NCBI GenBank assembly: GCA_937897365.1
Contig: CALCOP010000081.1
Coordinates: forward strand, 1-6,429
Reading direction: 5' to 3'
Source: an uncultured euryarchaeote
GTDB taxonomy: Archaea; Thermoplasmatota; Poseidoniia; Poseidoniales; Poseidoniaceae
DNA length: 6,429 nt
The first letter of the stretch is position 1. Every line of letters begins with the position of its first letter. A program made the translations under genes and the position numbers. Positions 1 through 5,995 of the stretch are shown here, one piece after another. The notes below the pieces were generated by a model. It was not told the DNA's origin, did no database searches, and worked only from the letters and a program-made list of their open reading frames with translations.

Positions 1-1
1 C

Positions 2-1456
2 GCCGTCTTGCTCGTTTTCAGCATGGCTCTTGCAGGATGTCTCGGGCCATCAACCGCATCATGGGGGAGCGGTAGCGGTGAATTACACGTCGATTTTTCA
101 CAAGAATCGACCACAATAAAAAGTGGCTTAGGTTCTGAAACCTTGGAGATGTCAAACATTGAAGGTGTGGGGTGCTCCTCTGAAACCGGTATACTTAGCG
201 CTAATAATTCAGGAACAGTCTCCTTTTCGGGTTACTTAGCGGCCAGTCACTTTTACTCCTCTCACTCCTCTGTTGGAGGGGCGAACGGTATTGATTACGC
301 AGTCGCTACAAGCGTCGCAATAGAACAAATGACTGTTCAATCCGCGAATAGTATCGTTGAAGGCGATGGTTCAAGAATCGACGTCAAGAATTGGGACATG
401 CCTCTCAGTCCTGAAACCGGCGCAGGTTCCGTTGACCTTGATGAAGTCGACAGAGACTCAGATACACGATGGTATATCCTCGGTTTGATCCCCACGACAG
501 AAAACATTCACAACGGATTGACTGCACTGGATGAGTGGCATCAATCGGTCACCATACACGGTTACCTTATGCAAACGAACGAGAGTGGAAACTCACCCGG
601 ATATTATAACTACCAAACCGCAAAAGAAGATTGCAGTCTTGATATCGGGATGCAGAACAGAGAGAGCGTTTACGTTTTCGTAACCAGTATTGAGTTGGAC
701 GGTGCCACCATCAGTTCGAATGGGGAATCAAATGATGAATGGGTCTACGGCGACGTACCTCTTTTCGGAAGGGCAGGTTACATCCTCTTTTTCTTAGCAT
801 TTGGAATTGGAGGAGGCGTTGGAGCATTTATCTTATCGAAAATGTTTGTCATGCAAGGAGCAAAATCAACCATGAAGACACTTCTTGGAAAAGCCGGCAT
901 GGAATCGATTAAACAAGTGAAGAAAGATGCAAAATTGGCGAAAGAATCAGGTTTAGTGTCTCCATCTCAGCGAAAAGCAGATGCAAGAAAGCAAGCATCG
1001 AAGCAGAAGACCGAGGATGCGAAGAAGTCCTATGATGAACCTGAACTTGCAGGATTTGACCTCGATAGCGTACTTTCTTCCAGTCCAAGCATGGGTTCAA
1101 CTTCTGAATTTGGAGGAGGCAGCGGCTCTTCAGTTGTTGAGACAATTGAATCTCAAGAGATGGAACGTGAAATTTCCGAGCAATCCTCAGTAGTTCCGTC
1201 ATCTTCAATGCAATCACCGTTTCCCCCTCGCCAATCCTCATCCAGCGTCACGTCAACGCAACCAGCTCGCCAACAAAGAGAGCATTACACTTCTTCGGCT
1301 CCGGTAAAGAAATCAGCAGGTCCTCCGAAAAAGAAAACAGTTCGCAAGCGTAAAGCAGCACCTCCCCAAAGAGAACCTGCAGTTGAGGAGCCGAAGCAAC
1401 CAGTTCGAGACCAGTTCGATGAGCCTGAAGAGGAATTCTCAGACTTTTCATTCTGA
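2..1456 (+). CDS. Membrane-spanning lipoprotein with long disordered cytoplasmic tail (5' end outside window)
   Basis: Residues are numbered from the TTG at 8. The frame is open to the window edge and only the hydrophobic core of a signal peptide is visible, without its basic N-terminus, so the true start lies upstream. The lipobox LAGC puts the lipidated Cys at residue 11. Residues 12-255 form a Ser/Gly/Asp-rich, presumably extracellular domain with two cysteines (56 and 209) that could pair, and N-x-S sequons near 66 and 191. Residues 256-276 are a Gly-rich transmembrane helix, followed by a Lys-rich juxtamembrane stretch (285-340), which fits a cytoplasmic C-terminus by the positive-inside rule. 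Residues 340-482 are low-complexity Ser/Pro/Gln with a basic patch (434-449) and an acidic, Phe-rich end. I recognise no enzymatic domain and no named family. The 3' end overlaps the convergent lipid-kinase gene by 9 bp. A surface sensor or scaffold is possible, but that is a guess. Confidence 0.85.
   Translation, partial: AVLLVFSMALAGCLGPSTASWGSGSGELHVDFSQESTTIKSGLGSETLEMSNIEGVGCSSETGILSANNSGTVSFSGYLAASHFYSSHSSVGGANGIDYAVATSVAIEQMTVQSANSIVEGDGSRIDVKNWDMPLSPETGAGSVDLDEVDRDSDTRWYILGLIPTTENIHNGLTALDEWHQSVTIHGYLMQTNESGNSPGYYNYQTAKEDCSLDIGMQNRESVYVFVTSIELDGATISSNGESNDEWVYGDVPLFGRAGYILFFLAFGIGGGVGAFILSKMFVMQGAKSTMKTLLGKAGMESIKQVKKDAKLAKESGLVSPSQRKADARKQASKQKTEDAKKSYDEPELAGFDLDSVLSSSPSMGSTSEFGGGSGSSVVETIESQEMEREISEQSSVVPSSSMQSPFPPRQSSSSVTSTQPARQQREHYTSSAPVKKSAGPPKKKTVRKRKAAPPQREPAVEEPKQPVRDQFDEPEEEFSDFSF
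773..835 (+). other. Transmembrane helix of the large lipoprotein
   Basis: Codons for residues 256-276 encode an uninterrupted hydrophobic stretch with a glycine-rich middle (GIGGGVG) of the small-residue type that often supports helix-helix packing. It is followed at once by Lys-containing sequence and preceded by an acidic, polar domain. With the N-terminal lipobox outside, this predicts lipid anchor outside, one pass, C-terminus inside. Confidence 0.75.
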
Positions 1457-2605
1457 GGGCGGCACGCATATTTGCACCGCACCCGGCAAAACTTCCATAC
1501 TCAGCGGTGTTGAACCGATGTTTTCCCCATCGACATTGATAGCAGCTGGAGCCGGTGTAGTAATGGACAAGGTCTTGAACCTGTGGTAATCAACACGGGG
1601 GTGGAATACGTGCCGGCCTTCTTTTTTGAGCATTCCAAAGGCTTTGAGTACATCTCGTCGCGTCATTTTTTTCAGAATGCCAATGTCCATCATCCCATCA
1701 TCGAGCGAGGCGCCAGGAGCCAGAGGTAGCATCGAACCTCCAGTTTGACTGTTCTGAATCAAAAAGAGGGTATAATCATCCTCCATTTGTATATCGTCTA
1801 TTGTCAGTGTAGCTTGACGTCGGTTGTTAGCCATGATGGCCATAAGAATGCCAACATCGTATCTCATTGGACCCATCCATCGCATTTTTTCAGCTTTTAT
1901 CGTAGAATCAACGCCCAAACCCCATGTAACGAGATTGTGACTGTATCGAACAGTTTGTCCGTTTTCAGAACCAGGTAGTCCGCTGACCATTTCCACCTTT
2001 GCCAAATCAAGATTTTGGCGGGCCCCACGGATGATGCACTGAACTGCTTGCTCAGTAGAATTTAATCGAAGATCATGCGCCATTGAATTGCCAGTACCCG
2101 CTGGTATGAGAGCAAACACCCCTCCTCCGTTTGGATGAGCCTTCATTCGTCCGGTTATTACTTCGGACAGACTCCCATCTCCACCCACAACCGCGAAGAT
2201 ATCATCTGCAGAAGCGTCGATCCCTTGAGCAATCTCAATGAGGTGGCCGCTGTAATCTGAAAAATAGATGTCAACGTTTTTTCCTTCTTTTTCAAGTTGA
2301 AGTTTGACTTGCTCTCCAATGTCCTTTCCTTTTTTCTTACCAGAGAACGGATTTACCAACAGGTGAATGTGAGTGTTTGCTTTTGCTTTTACGGATTTTT
2401 GCGTAAACACTTCTGCAAAGAGGGGTTTGTGTGCCCCCTTTTTTTGCTTTGTTGACAAATCAGGTTCAAAGCGAAGAGCAACGGCCCCCTGCCCTTTCGC
2501 ATCGGTTGACATGAATCGATGAGGTCGCTGTTTGGTTTCAAACCTTCTCTCGGAGGTTGCAAAGAGGGGTAATTTACTATGGGTTGAAAACAATTCATAA
2601 TGCAT
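1448..2605 (-). CDS. Diacylglycerol/sphingosine kinase-family lipid kinase (DAGK catalytic domain)
   Basis: Soluble or membrane-associated kinase expected to phosphorylate a lipid hydroxyl using ATP (LCB5/YegS/DgkB family). On 385-residue numbering the family motifs are all present: VNPFSG at 84-89, the nucleotide-binding GGDGSLSEV at 141-149, PAGTGNSMAHDL at 168-179, the LAPGASLDDG region at 295-304, and a C-terminal VDGE at 358-361. The first motif usually lies near the N-terminus, so about 80 preceding residues is long. Three starts are possible: ATG at 2605 (385 aa, given here), ATG at 2512 (354 aa, beginning MSTDAKG) and GTG at 2410 (320 aa, closest to usual family length). None has a convincing Shine-Dalgarno. 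Lipid substrate cannot be told from sequence; in an archaeon it might be an archaeol-type lipid or its precursor. It is divergent from ribD and convergent, overlapping by 9 bp, with the large lipoprotein gene. Confidence 0.9.
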   Translation of the reverse strand: MHYELFSTHSKLPLFATSERRFETKQRPHRFMSTDAKGQGAVALRFEPDLSTKQKKGAHKPLFAEVFTQKSVKAKANTHIHLLVNPFSGKKKGKDIGEQVKLQLEKEGKNVDIYFSDYSGHLIEIAQGIDASADDIFAVVGGDGSLSEVITGRMKAHPNGGGVFALIPAGTGNSMAHDLRLNSTEQAVQCIIRGARQNLDLAKVEMVSGLPGSENGQTVRYSHNLVTWGLGVDSTIKAEKMRWMGPMRYDVGILMAIMANNRRQATLTIDDIQMEDDYTLFLIQNSQTGGSMLPLAPGASLDDGMMDIGILKKMTRRDVLKAFGMLKKEGRHVFHPRVDYHRFKTLSITTPAPAAINVDGENIGSTPLSMEVLPGAVQICVPPSE

Positions 2606-2707
2606 AAAAACGGATTTAGCAAACTATACACCCCGCAGTTCGCATTTTATCGGTGGCGGGTGGGATGAAATGCAAGAGGTCTTGAACCCGACCGATGTGG
2701 ACGAGAT
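2606..2707. promoter_or_regulatory. Divergent promoter region between lipid kinase and ribD
   Basis: This 102-bp spacer must hold promoters for both genes. On the minus strand, TGTATAG (about 2623-2629) after a G-rich stretch could be a TATA box. Its expected transcription start, about 25 bp on, falls just inside the longest reading of the kinase, which argues for one of the shorter starts. On the plus strand, TTTTAT (about 2645-2650) would place a ribD transcript start near 2670-2675, giving a leader of about 35 nt. I see no FMN-riboswitch core. These assignments come from eye inspection only. Confidence 0.35.
2673..2684. repeat. Short inverted repeat in the ribD leader
   Basis: CAAGA and TCTTG half-sites are separated by two G residues. 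The spacer is too short for an RNA hairpin loop without opening pairs, so a dimeric regulator site is the more natural reading. It lies at the predicted ribD transcription start. Five-base half-sites can arise by chance, so this is weak. Confidence 0.2.
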
Positions 2708-3742
2708 ATGGCGAGTCCGTGGACTGCAGACGAAAAGGGGTTCATGTCACGTGCTCTTGAAGTTGCAGAACGCGGGCGCGGAAAGGTAAGTCCTAACCCG
2801 CTGGTAGGTTGTGTCTTAGTCAAAGATGGCGAGATTATTGCTGAAGGGTGGCATGATCACTTGGGAGGATTACATGCAGAACAAATGGCGATCCATGATG
2901 CAGAATCCAACGGGCATTCTTCCAATGGTGCAGTTGCCTATGTGACGCTTGAGCCTTGCAATCATTTCGGAAGGACCCCACCATGCACTGAGGCTCTGAT
3001 GTGGGCGGGCGTTAGAGAAGTGGTCGTCGCACACTTAGATCCAAATCCGACGGTTCGAGGGAAAGGGATTCAAGTTCTTCAAGACGCAGGAATCGATGTA
3101 CGCCAAGGGCTATTCGAAGACGAGGCCGCACTACAAATGCATCCCTTTTTGCATTGGTGCCAACATCGCCGACCCCTAGTCACGGTCAAAATGGCTGTTG
3201 ACGTAAACGGCTCTGTTGATGACAGAAGTCAGAACGCACAGCGTTTTACTTCAGAGGCTTGCCTTAACCAGGTCCATGCACTACGCAAAGAATGCGATGC
3301 GATACTCGTTGGTGTTGAAACGGTCATACGCGACAATCCACAGTTGACGGTTCGTCGTGTTGCAGCTGAACGCCAACCACTCCGCATCATCATTGACCCC
3401 AACCAACGTACTCCCAAAGATGCTCTTCTTTTGACCGATGAATATGAAACGCTTGTGATGGGCAAAGATTTCTCATCTTTGTCTGCGTTGCTCAATCTCT
3501 TGGGGGACAAGGAAATCCAACGTTTGATGGTTGAAGGGGGTCCTACAACTGTAGCCAGTTTCCTTGACCAGGGCTTTGTTGATGAGTTCTATCTCATCCA
3601 AAGTAAAGTTACACATCAGCAACCGATAGCATCCAACATCGATGCTGAGCGTTTAACCTCTGCCGGTCTTTCACTCACCGCTACTGAATCTTGGGGTGAA
3701 GAAACGGTGTATCTGTGGACGCGCTCCTCTGTTAAGGTGTAA
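2708..3742 (+). CDS. ribD: Bifunctional riboflavin biosynthesis protein RibD (pyrimidine deaminase / reductase)
   Basis: Cytosolic enzyme of riboflavin synthesis: it deaminates 2,5-diamino-6-ribosylamino-4(3H)-pyrimidinone 5'-phosphate, then reduces the ribosyl chain with NADPH to 5-amino-6-ribitylaminouracil phosphate. The N-terminal CMP/dCMP-deaminase-like domain (about 7-150) shows PNPLVGCV at 29-36 and zinc-site motifs HAE at 56-58 and PC...PPC (Cys84, Cys93), with Glu58 as the proton shuttle. The C-terminal reductase domain (about 155-340) shows KMAVDVNG at 161-168, DAILVGVETVIRDNPQLTVR at 197-216 and VEGGPTT at 275-281. The reductase differs slightly from common bacterial motifs (D165/N167 where S/D is usual, E204 where G is usual). 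Length 344 aa against 367 in E. coli. The start is the first in-frame ATG after an upstream stop at 2666; no strong Shine-Dalgarno. No other riboflavin gene lies in the window. The 3' end overlaps the convergent lipoprotein gene by 11 bp. Confidence 0.95.
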   Translation: MASPWTADEKGFMSRALEVAERGRGKVSPNPLVGCVLVKDGEIIAEGWHDHLGGLHAEQMAIHDAESNGHSSNGAVAYVTLEPCNHFGRTPPCTEALMWAGVREVVVAHLDPNPTVRGKGIQVLQDAGIDVRQGLFEDEAALQMHPFLHWCQHRRPLVTVKMAVDVNGSVDDRSQNAQRFTSEACLNQVHALRKECDAILVGVETVIRDNPQLTVRRVAAERQPLRIIIDPNQRTPKDALLLTDEYETLVMGKDFSSLSALLNLLGDKEIQRLMVEGGPTTVASFLDQGFVDEFYLIQSKVTHQQPIASNIDAERLTSAGLSLTATESWGEETVYLWTRSSVKV

Positions 3743-4223
3743 TTTCAACCCAAGGTGATGAATCGCACGTATTGTCGAAATAGTACACAACGTCTTGTGC
3801 TCCTGCTGAAAATTTCATTTCTTCACAACCACCATCGCAAAATCCTGAAGGGCTTTGAAAATACAGTCGAGTTGACCAGTATGAGCCATCATAAGCATCA
3901 CCATTCACTTCCCAAGTCGTACTTCCGAATCCAATTGCTTGTTGCGTACCATCGCTCAATTGAATGGTTAAACCGGCTGCAATCTCCTTGTTTGCCTCGT
4001 GCTGTTCTGATTCTTCAAGCCAACCACCCCCACCAGACAAGAGTCGGACAGTGACGTTGAGGGAGTTGTCAGCGTCGATGGAAGACGATTCAAAGACATA
4101 ATCGTAACCACCATACATTTCGTCATAGCCATCTCCGCATAAAGAGGAGGAAAACGGAGATGTACATCCTGCCATCGGGATGAGAAAAGTCAACAAGCAG
4201 ACGACAAAGCCTCGAGATAGCAT
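3732..4223 (-). CDS. Small secreted lipoprotein with four additional cysteines
   Basis: A 163-residue protein of no family I recognise. The N-terminus is a compact signal peptide: Met-Leu-Ser-Arg, a hydrophobic core, and the lipobox MAGC with lipidated Cys20. The mature part is rich in Gly, Ser, Asp and Tyr and probably beta-rich; it holds Cys29, Cys129, Cys133 and Cys153, an even number that could form two disulfides, and a sequon NVT at 56-58. A Gly-rich turn (64-67) separates two beta-like stretches. No transmembrane helix follows the signal peptide, so it should sit wholly on the outer face of the cell membrane. The ATG at 4223 is supported by the signal peptide beginning directly there; a nearby upstream ATG is out of frame. 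It is divergent from the hydrolase gene and convergent, overlapping by 11 bp, with ribD. A substrate-binding or surface structural role is only a guess. Confidence 0.82.
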   Translation of the reverse strand: MLSRGFVVCLLTFLIPMAGCTSPFSSSLCGDGYDEMYGGYDYVFESSSIDADNSLNVTVRLLSGGGGWLEESEQHEANKEIAAGLTIQLSDGTQQAIGFGSTTWEVNGDAYDGSYWSTRLYFQSPSGFCDGGCEEMKFSAGAQDVVYYFDNTCDSSPWVEITP

Positions 4224-4343
4224 ATTCTTTGCTTACCATACCCACAGTTAGTCTTTTCTCAATAATGTGGCAAACTCAACATTCTATCGTCACACCATCG
4301 ATAACCGAACCACCTTTGAAAACAGATATGTTCTCCTTGGTGT
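4224..4343. promoter_or_regulatory. Divergent promoter region between small lipoprotein and hydrolase
   Basis: This 120-bp spacer separates two outward-facing genes and so should contain both promoters. AT-rich candidates for TATA boxes are ATTATT on the minus strand near 4260-4265 and TTCTAT on the plus strand near 4282-4287, each leaving a short 5' leader. No Shine-Dalgarno precedes either start, no clear operator-like repeat is visible, and I see no structured RNA. Confidence 0.3.
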
Positions 4344-5222
4344 ATGGCCGAGCGGTTGCATGTTCTTTCACGCTCTCCGTTTGAGATACATCACATCCTC
4401 AATGGCTTGGAAAAAACTCCTGAGGTTAATGTTGAATTGGATTTATTTTTACCAGAGGGCGATGGGCCTTTTGCATGCGTCATCGCCCTTCACGGAAGCA
4501 TTGGTTGGGCTCCCCACCACCAAGACCACATCGAAGAGTGGATAAGTGCTGGACTTGCGGTATGTAAGGTCAATTCATTCATATCAAGATCGATTGATTC
4601 TACGGTTGACGACCAGCTTTCTGTTACGCACGCTATGATGCTCGTCGATGCCTTTAGGGCTCGCGCCCTGTTACAACAAGACCCGCGTATTGAGAAGATT
4701 GGAATCTCTGGATGGAGCCTTGGAGGAACGGTAGCATTGTATTCAGCATGGTCACCGATTATCGATACGCTCGGCACTCCGTTTGATGCGCATTTACCCT
4801 TCTATCCCGCAGCTCATTTACGCCCCGAGATCCAAAAATGGTCGCACTCCCCAATCCTCATTCTTCATGGAGATTCCGATGATTGGACTCCTCTTCATTT
4901 CGTTGAAAGTTTACTGCCTCAATTGCCAAATGCCGTCTTACATACTTATTTCGATGCGCATCATTCATTTGACAGTGAAAAAGACCTCACGTACCTTCCA
5001 AAGGCAGTTCATTTGAAGAAACGCACAGCTCGAATAGACAAGAATGGACACATGTCAGGTGAATTGTTCCTTGGCATCCGCTTTCCATTGAACGAGAGAT
5101 GGCAGAGGCGGTGGATTATCCGAATTCTACGTAATCGGGGCGCTCACATGGAAGGTAAACCGAGTGCGCGTTCTGATTCGCTTGTACGAGGTAGAGATTT
5201 TTTTATGGAACACTTGTCTTAA
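4344..5222 (+). CDS. Dienelactone hydrolase-like alpha/beta hydrolase
   Basis: A 292-residue cytosolic serine hydrolase, substrate unknown. After a beta strand ending LFLPEGDGPF (34-43) comes the oxyanion-hole segment LHG at 49-51. The nucleophile elbow is GWSLGG at 123-128 with Ser125; classical dienelactone hydrolases use Cys, so esterase or peptidase-like activity is likelier than true dienelactone cleavage. The acid is probably Asp179 in HGDSDDWTP (175-183) and the base His207 in AHHSF (205-209). The C-terminus (about 270-291, PSARSDSLVRGRDFFMEHL) resembles the usual last helix of the family. Between His207 and that helix lie about 60 residues, basic and Trp/Arg-rich (252-264), which seems longer than usual. 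No signal peptide. The ATG at 4344 gives a normal N-terminus. It converges on the phosphatidyltransferase gene with a 17-bp gap. Confidence 0.88.
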   Translation: MAERLHVLSRSPFEIHHILNGLEKTPEVNVELDLFLPEGDGPFACVIALHGSIGWAPHHQDHIEEWISAGLAVCKVNSFISRSIDSTVDDQLSVTHAMMLVDAFRARALLQQDPRIEKIGISGWSLGGTVALYSAWSPIIDTLGTPFDAHLPFYPAAHLRPEIQKWSHSPILILHGDSDDWTPLHFVESLLPQLPNAVLHTYFDAHHSFDSEKDLTYLPKAVHLKKRTARIDKNGHMSGELFLGIRFPLNERWQRRWIIRILRNRGAHMEGKPSARSDSLVRGRDFFMEHLS

Positions 5223-5239
5223 CCAACGGCTCGTTCTGT

Positions 5240-5995
5240 TCAAAGTCTGCTCCGAATGAATACCAATGCCATCATGGCCATATTGACTCCCAAAATTAGT
5301 TCGGGGAGGAGAGAGAGGTTTTCAGAAACAGCAAGTGCGAAAATGATGAGCGATTGCATTCCGAATCCTAAGGTTGAGGAAACGGTTAATTCAAACCTCA
5401 AATCTTCAGAACCATCGCCGGTTAATCCGGCAATTATTCGGTCCTGCCAACTAAAGAATACGAGGTAGAGTGAATGGAAAAAGTTGACAGTTCTCTGTTT
5501 TTCCCACGGGAAGGCAGTTGGTCGTTCGCGTTCATCAATTCGACTTGTAGCATCTCCTGTCCCCAGTGTTCGCATCAGTATCGAATAGTGATTGAACAGT
5601 GAATACTGGAATAACGTTGCTAAAATGAGGACGAAAGTCAGCCAAAGTTCCCAAGCAAAAAGGGTTCCAAAAGCCCACATCACGGCAACTAAACCAATCG
5701 TATCTGCAACGGTATCCCAATACCTTCCAACATGAGAAGGCCTTTCTCTCATGCGTGCGAGTTCACCATCAACAGCGTCAATCACGCCTTTGACGATAAG
5801 CAAGAAGCATGCAAGGATGGTTTGTTCTTGTAAAATCAGCCATGCACAAGAGATGGTGAGGAGTAAATGGAAATTCGTTACTTGCATTACTGATATGGGT
5901 TTTTCTTTGAGAAATTGAGCAATTTTCCGAGCGATGGGACGCCCCCATTCGGAGAGATCAATGACATTTTTGTCGCCGTATTTCTTGAATCCCAC
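5240..5995 (-). CDS. CDP-alcohol phosphatidyltransferase family membrane enzyme
   Basis: Integral membrane enzyme that moves a phospho-alcohol group from a CDP-activated donor to an acceptor alcohol, as in phospholipid or archaeal-lipid head-group synthesis. The full signature D-x2-DG-x2-AR-x8-G-x3-D-x3-D is present: Asp73, Asp76, Gly77, Ala80, Arg81, Gly90, Asp94 and Asp98, the metal and CDP-binding residues. Several hydrophobic helices surround it (about 42-72, 98-135, 205-225, 229-247), and the N-terminal 40 residues are amphipathic. Length 251 aa is normal for the family. Which head group (glycerol phosphate, serine, inositol phosphate) cannot be decided. The start is a GTG directly after an in-frame TAA, so no longer form exists; the next in-frame Met (37) would cut the amphipathic region before the first transmembrane helix. 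It lies 86 bp downstream of the partial gene on the same strand. Confidence 0.9.
   Translation of the reverse strand: MGFKKYGDKNVIDLSEWGRPIARKIAQFLKEKPISVMQVTNFHLLLTISCAWLILQEQTILACFLLIVKGVIDAVDGELARMRERPSHVGRYWDTVADTIGLVAVMWAFGTLFAWELWLTFVLILATLFQYSLFNHYSILMRTLGTGDATSRIDERERPTAFPWEKQRTVNFFHSLYLVFFSWQDRIIAGLTGDGSEDLRFELTVSSTLGFGMQSLIIFALAVSENLSLLPELILGVNMAMMALVFIRSRL

Noticed and set aside
909..1241. 110-codon minus-strand frame inside the large lipoprotein gene.
   Set aside because: Lies wholly antisense to low-complexity coding sequence, with no protein-like domain and no promoter context.
1383..1589. Plus-strand frame spanning the 3' junction of the first two genes.
   Set aside because: Covered on both sides by genes with strong motif or composition support; a shadow frame.
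2651..2680. G-rich stretch with GGGATGAAAT ahead of ribD, recalling the FMN riboswitch core.
   Set aside because: The conserved multi-stem FMN element is absent and the spacer is too short to hold it.
2714..2725. AGTCC-GT-GGACT inverted repeat at the start of ribD.
   Set aside because: Inside coding sequence, with five-base half-sites; likely chance.
4342..4362. TGGCCGAGCGGTTGCATG resembles the D-arm of a leucine or serine tRNA.
   Set aside because: No acceptor stem partner, anticodon arm or GGTTCGAATCC-type T-arm follows, and the bases encode the start of the hydrolase.
4267..4545. 92-codon plus-strand GTG-initiated frame overlapping the start of the hydrolase.
   Set aside because: Overlaps the well-supported hydrolase in another frame; its sequence has no recognisable domain character.
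5198..5204. T7 run near the hydrolase 3' end as an archaeal T-tract terminator.
   Set aside because: It lies upstream of the hydrolase stop codon and encodes Phe-Phe, so it would cut the coding transcript short.
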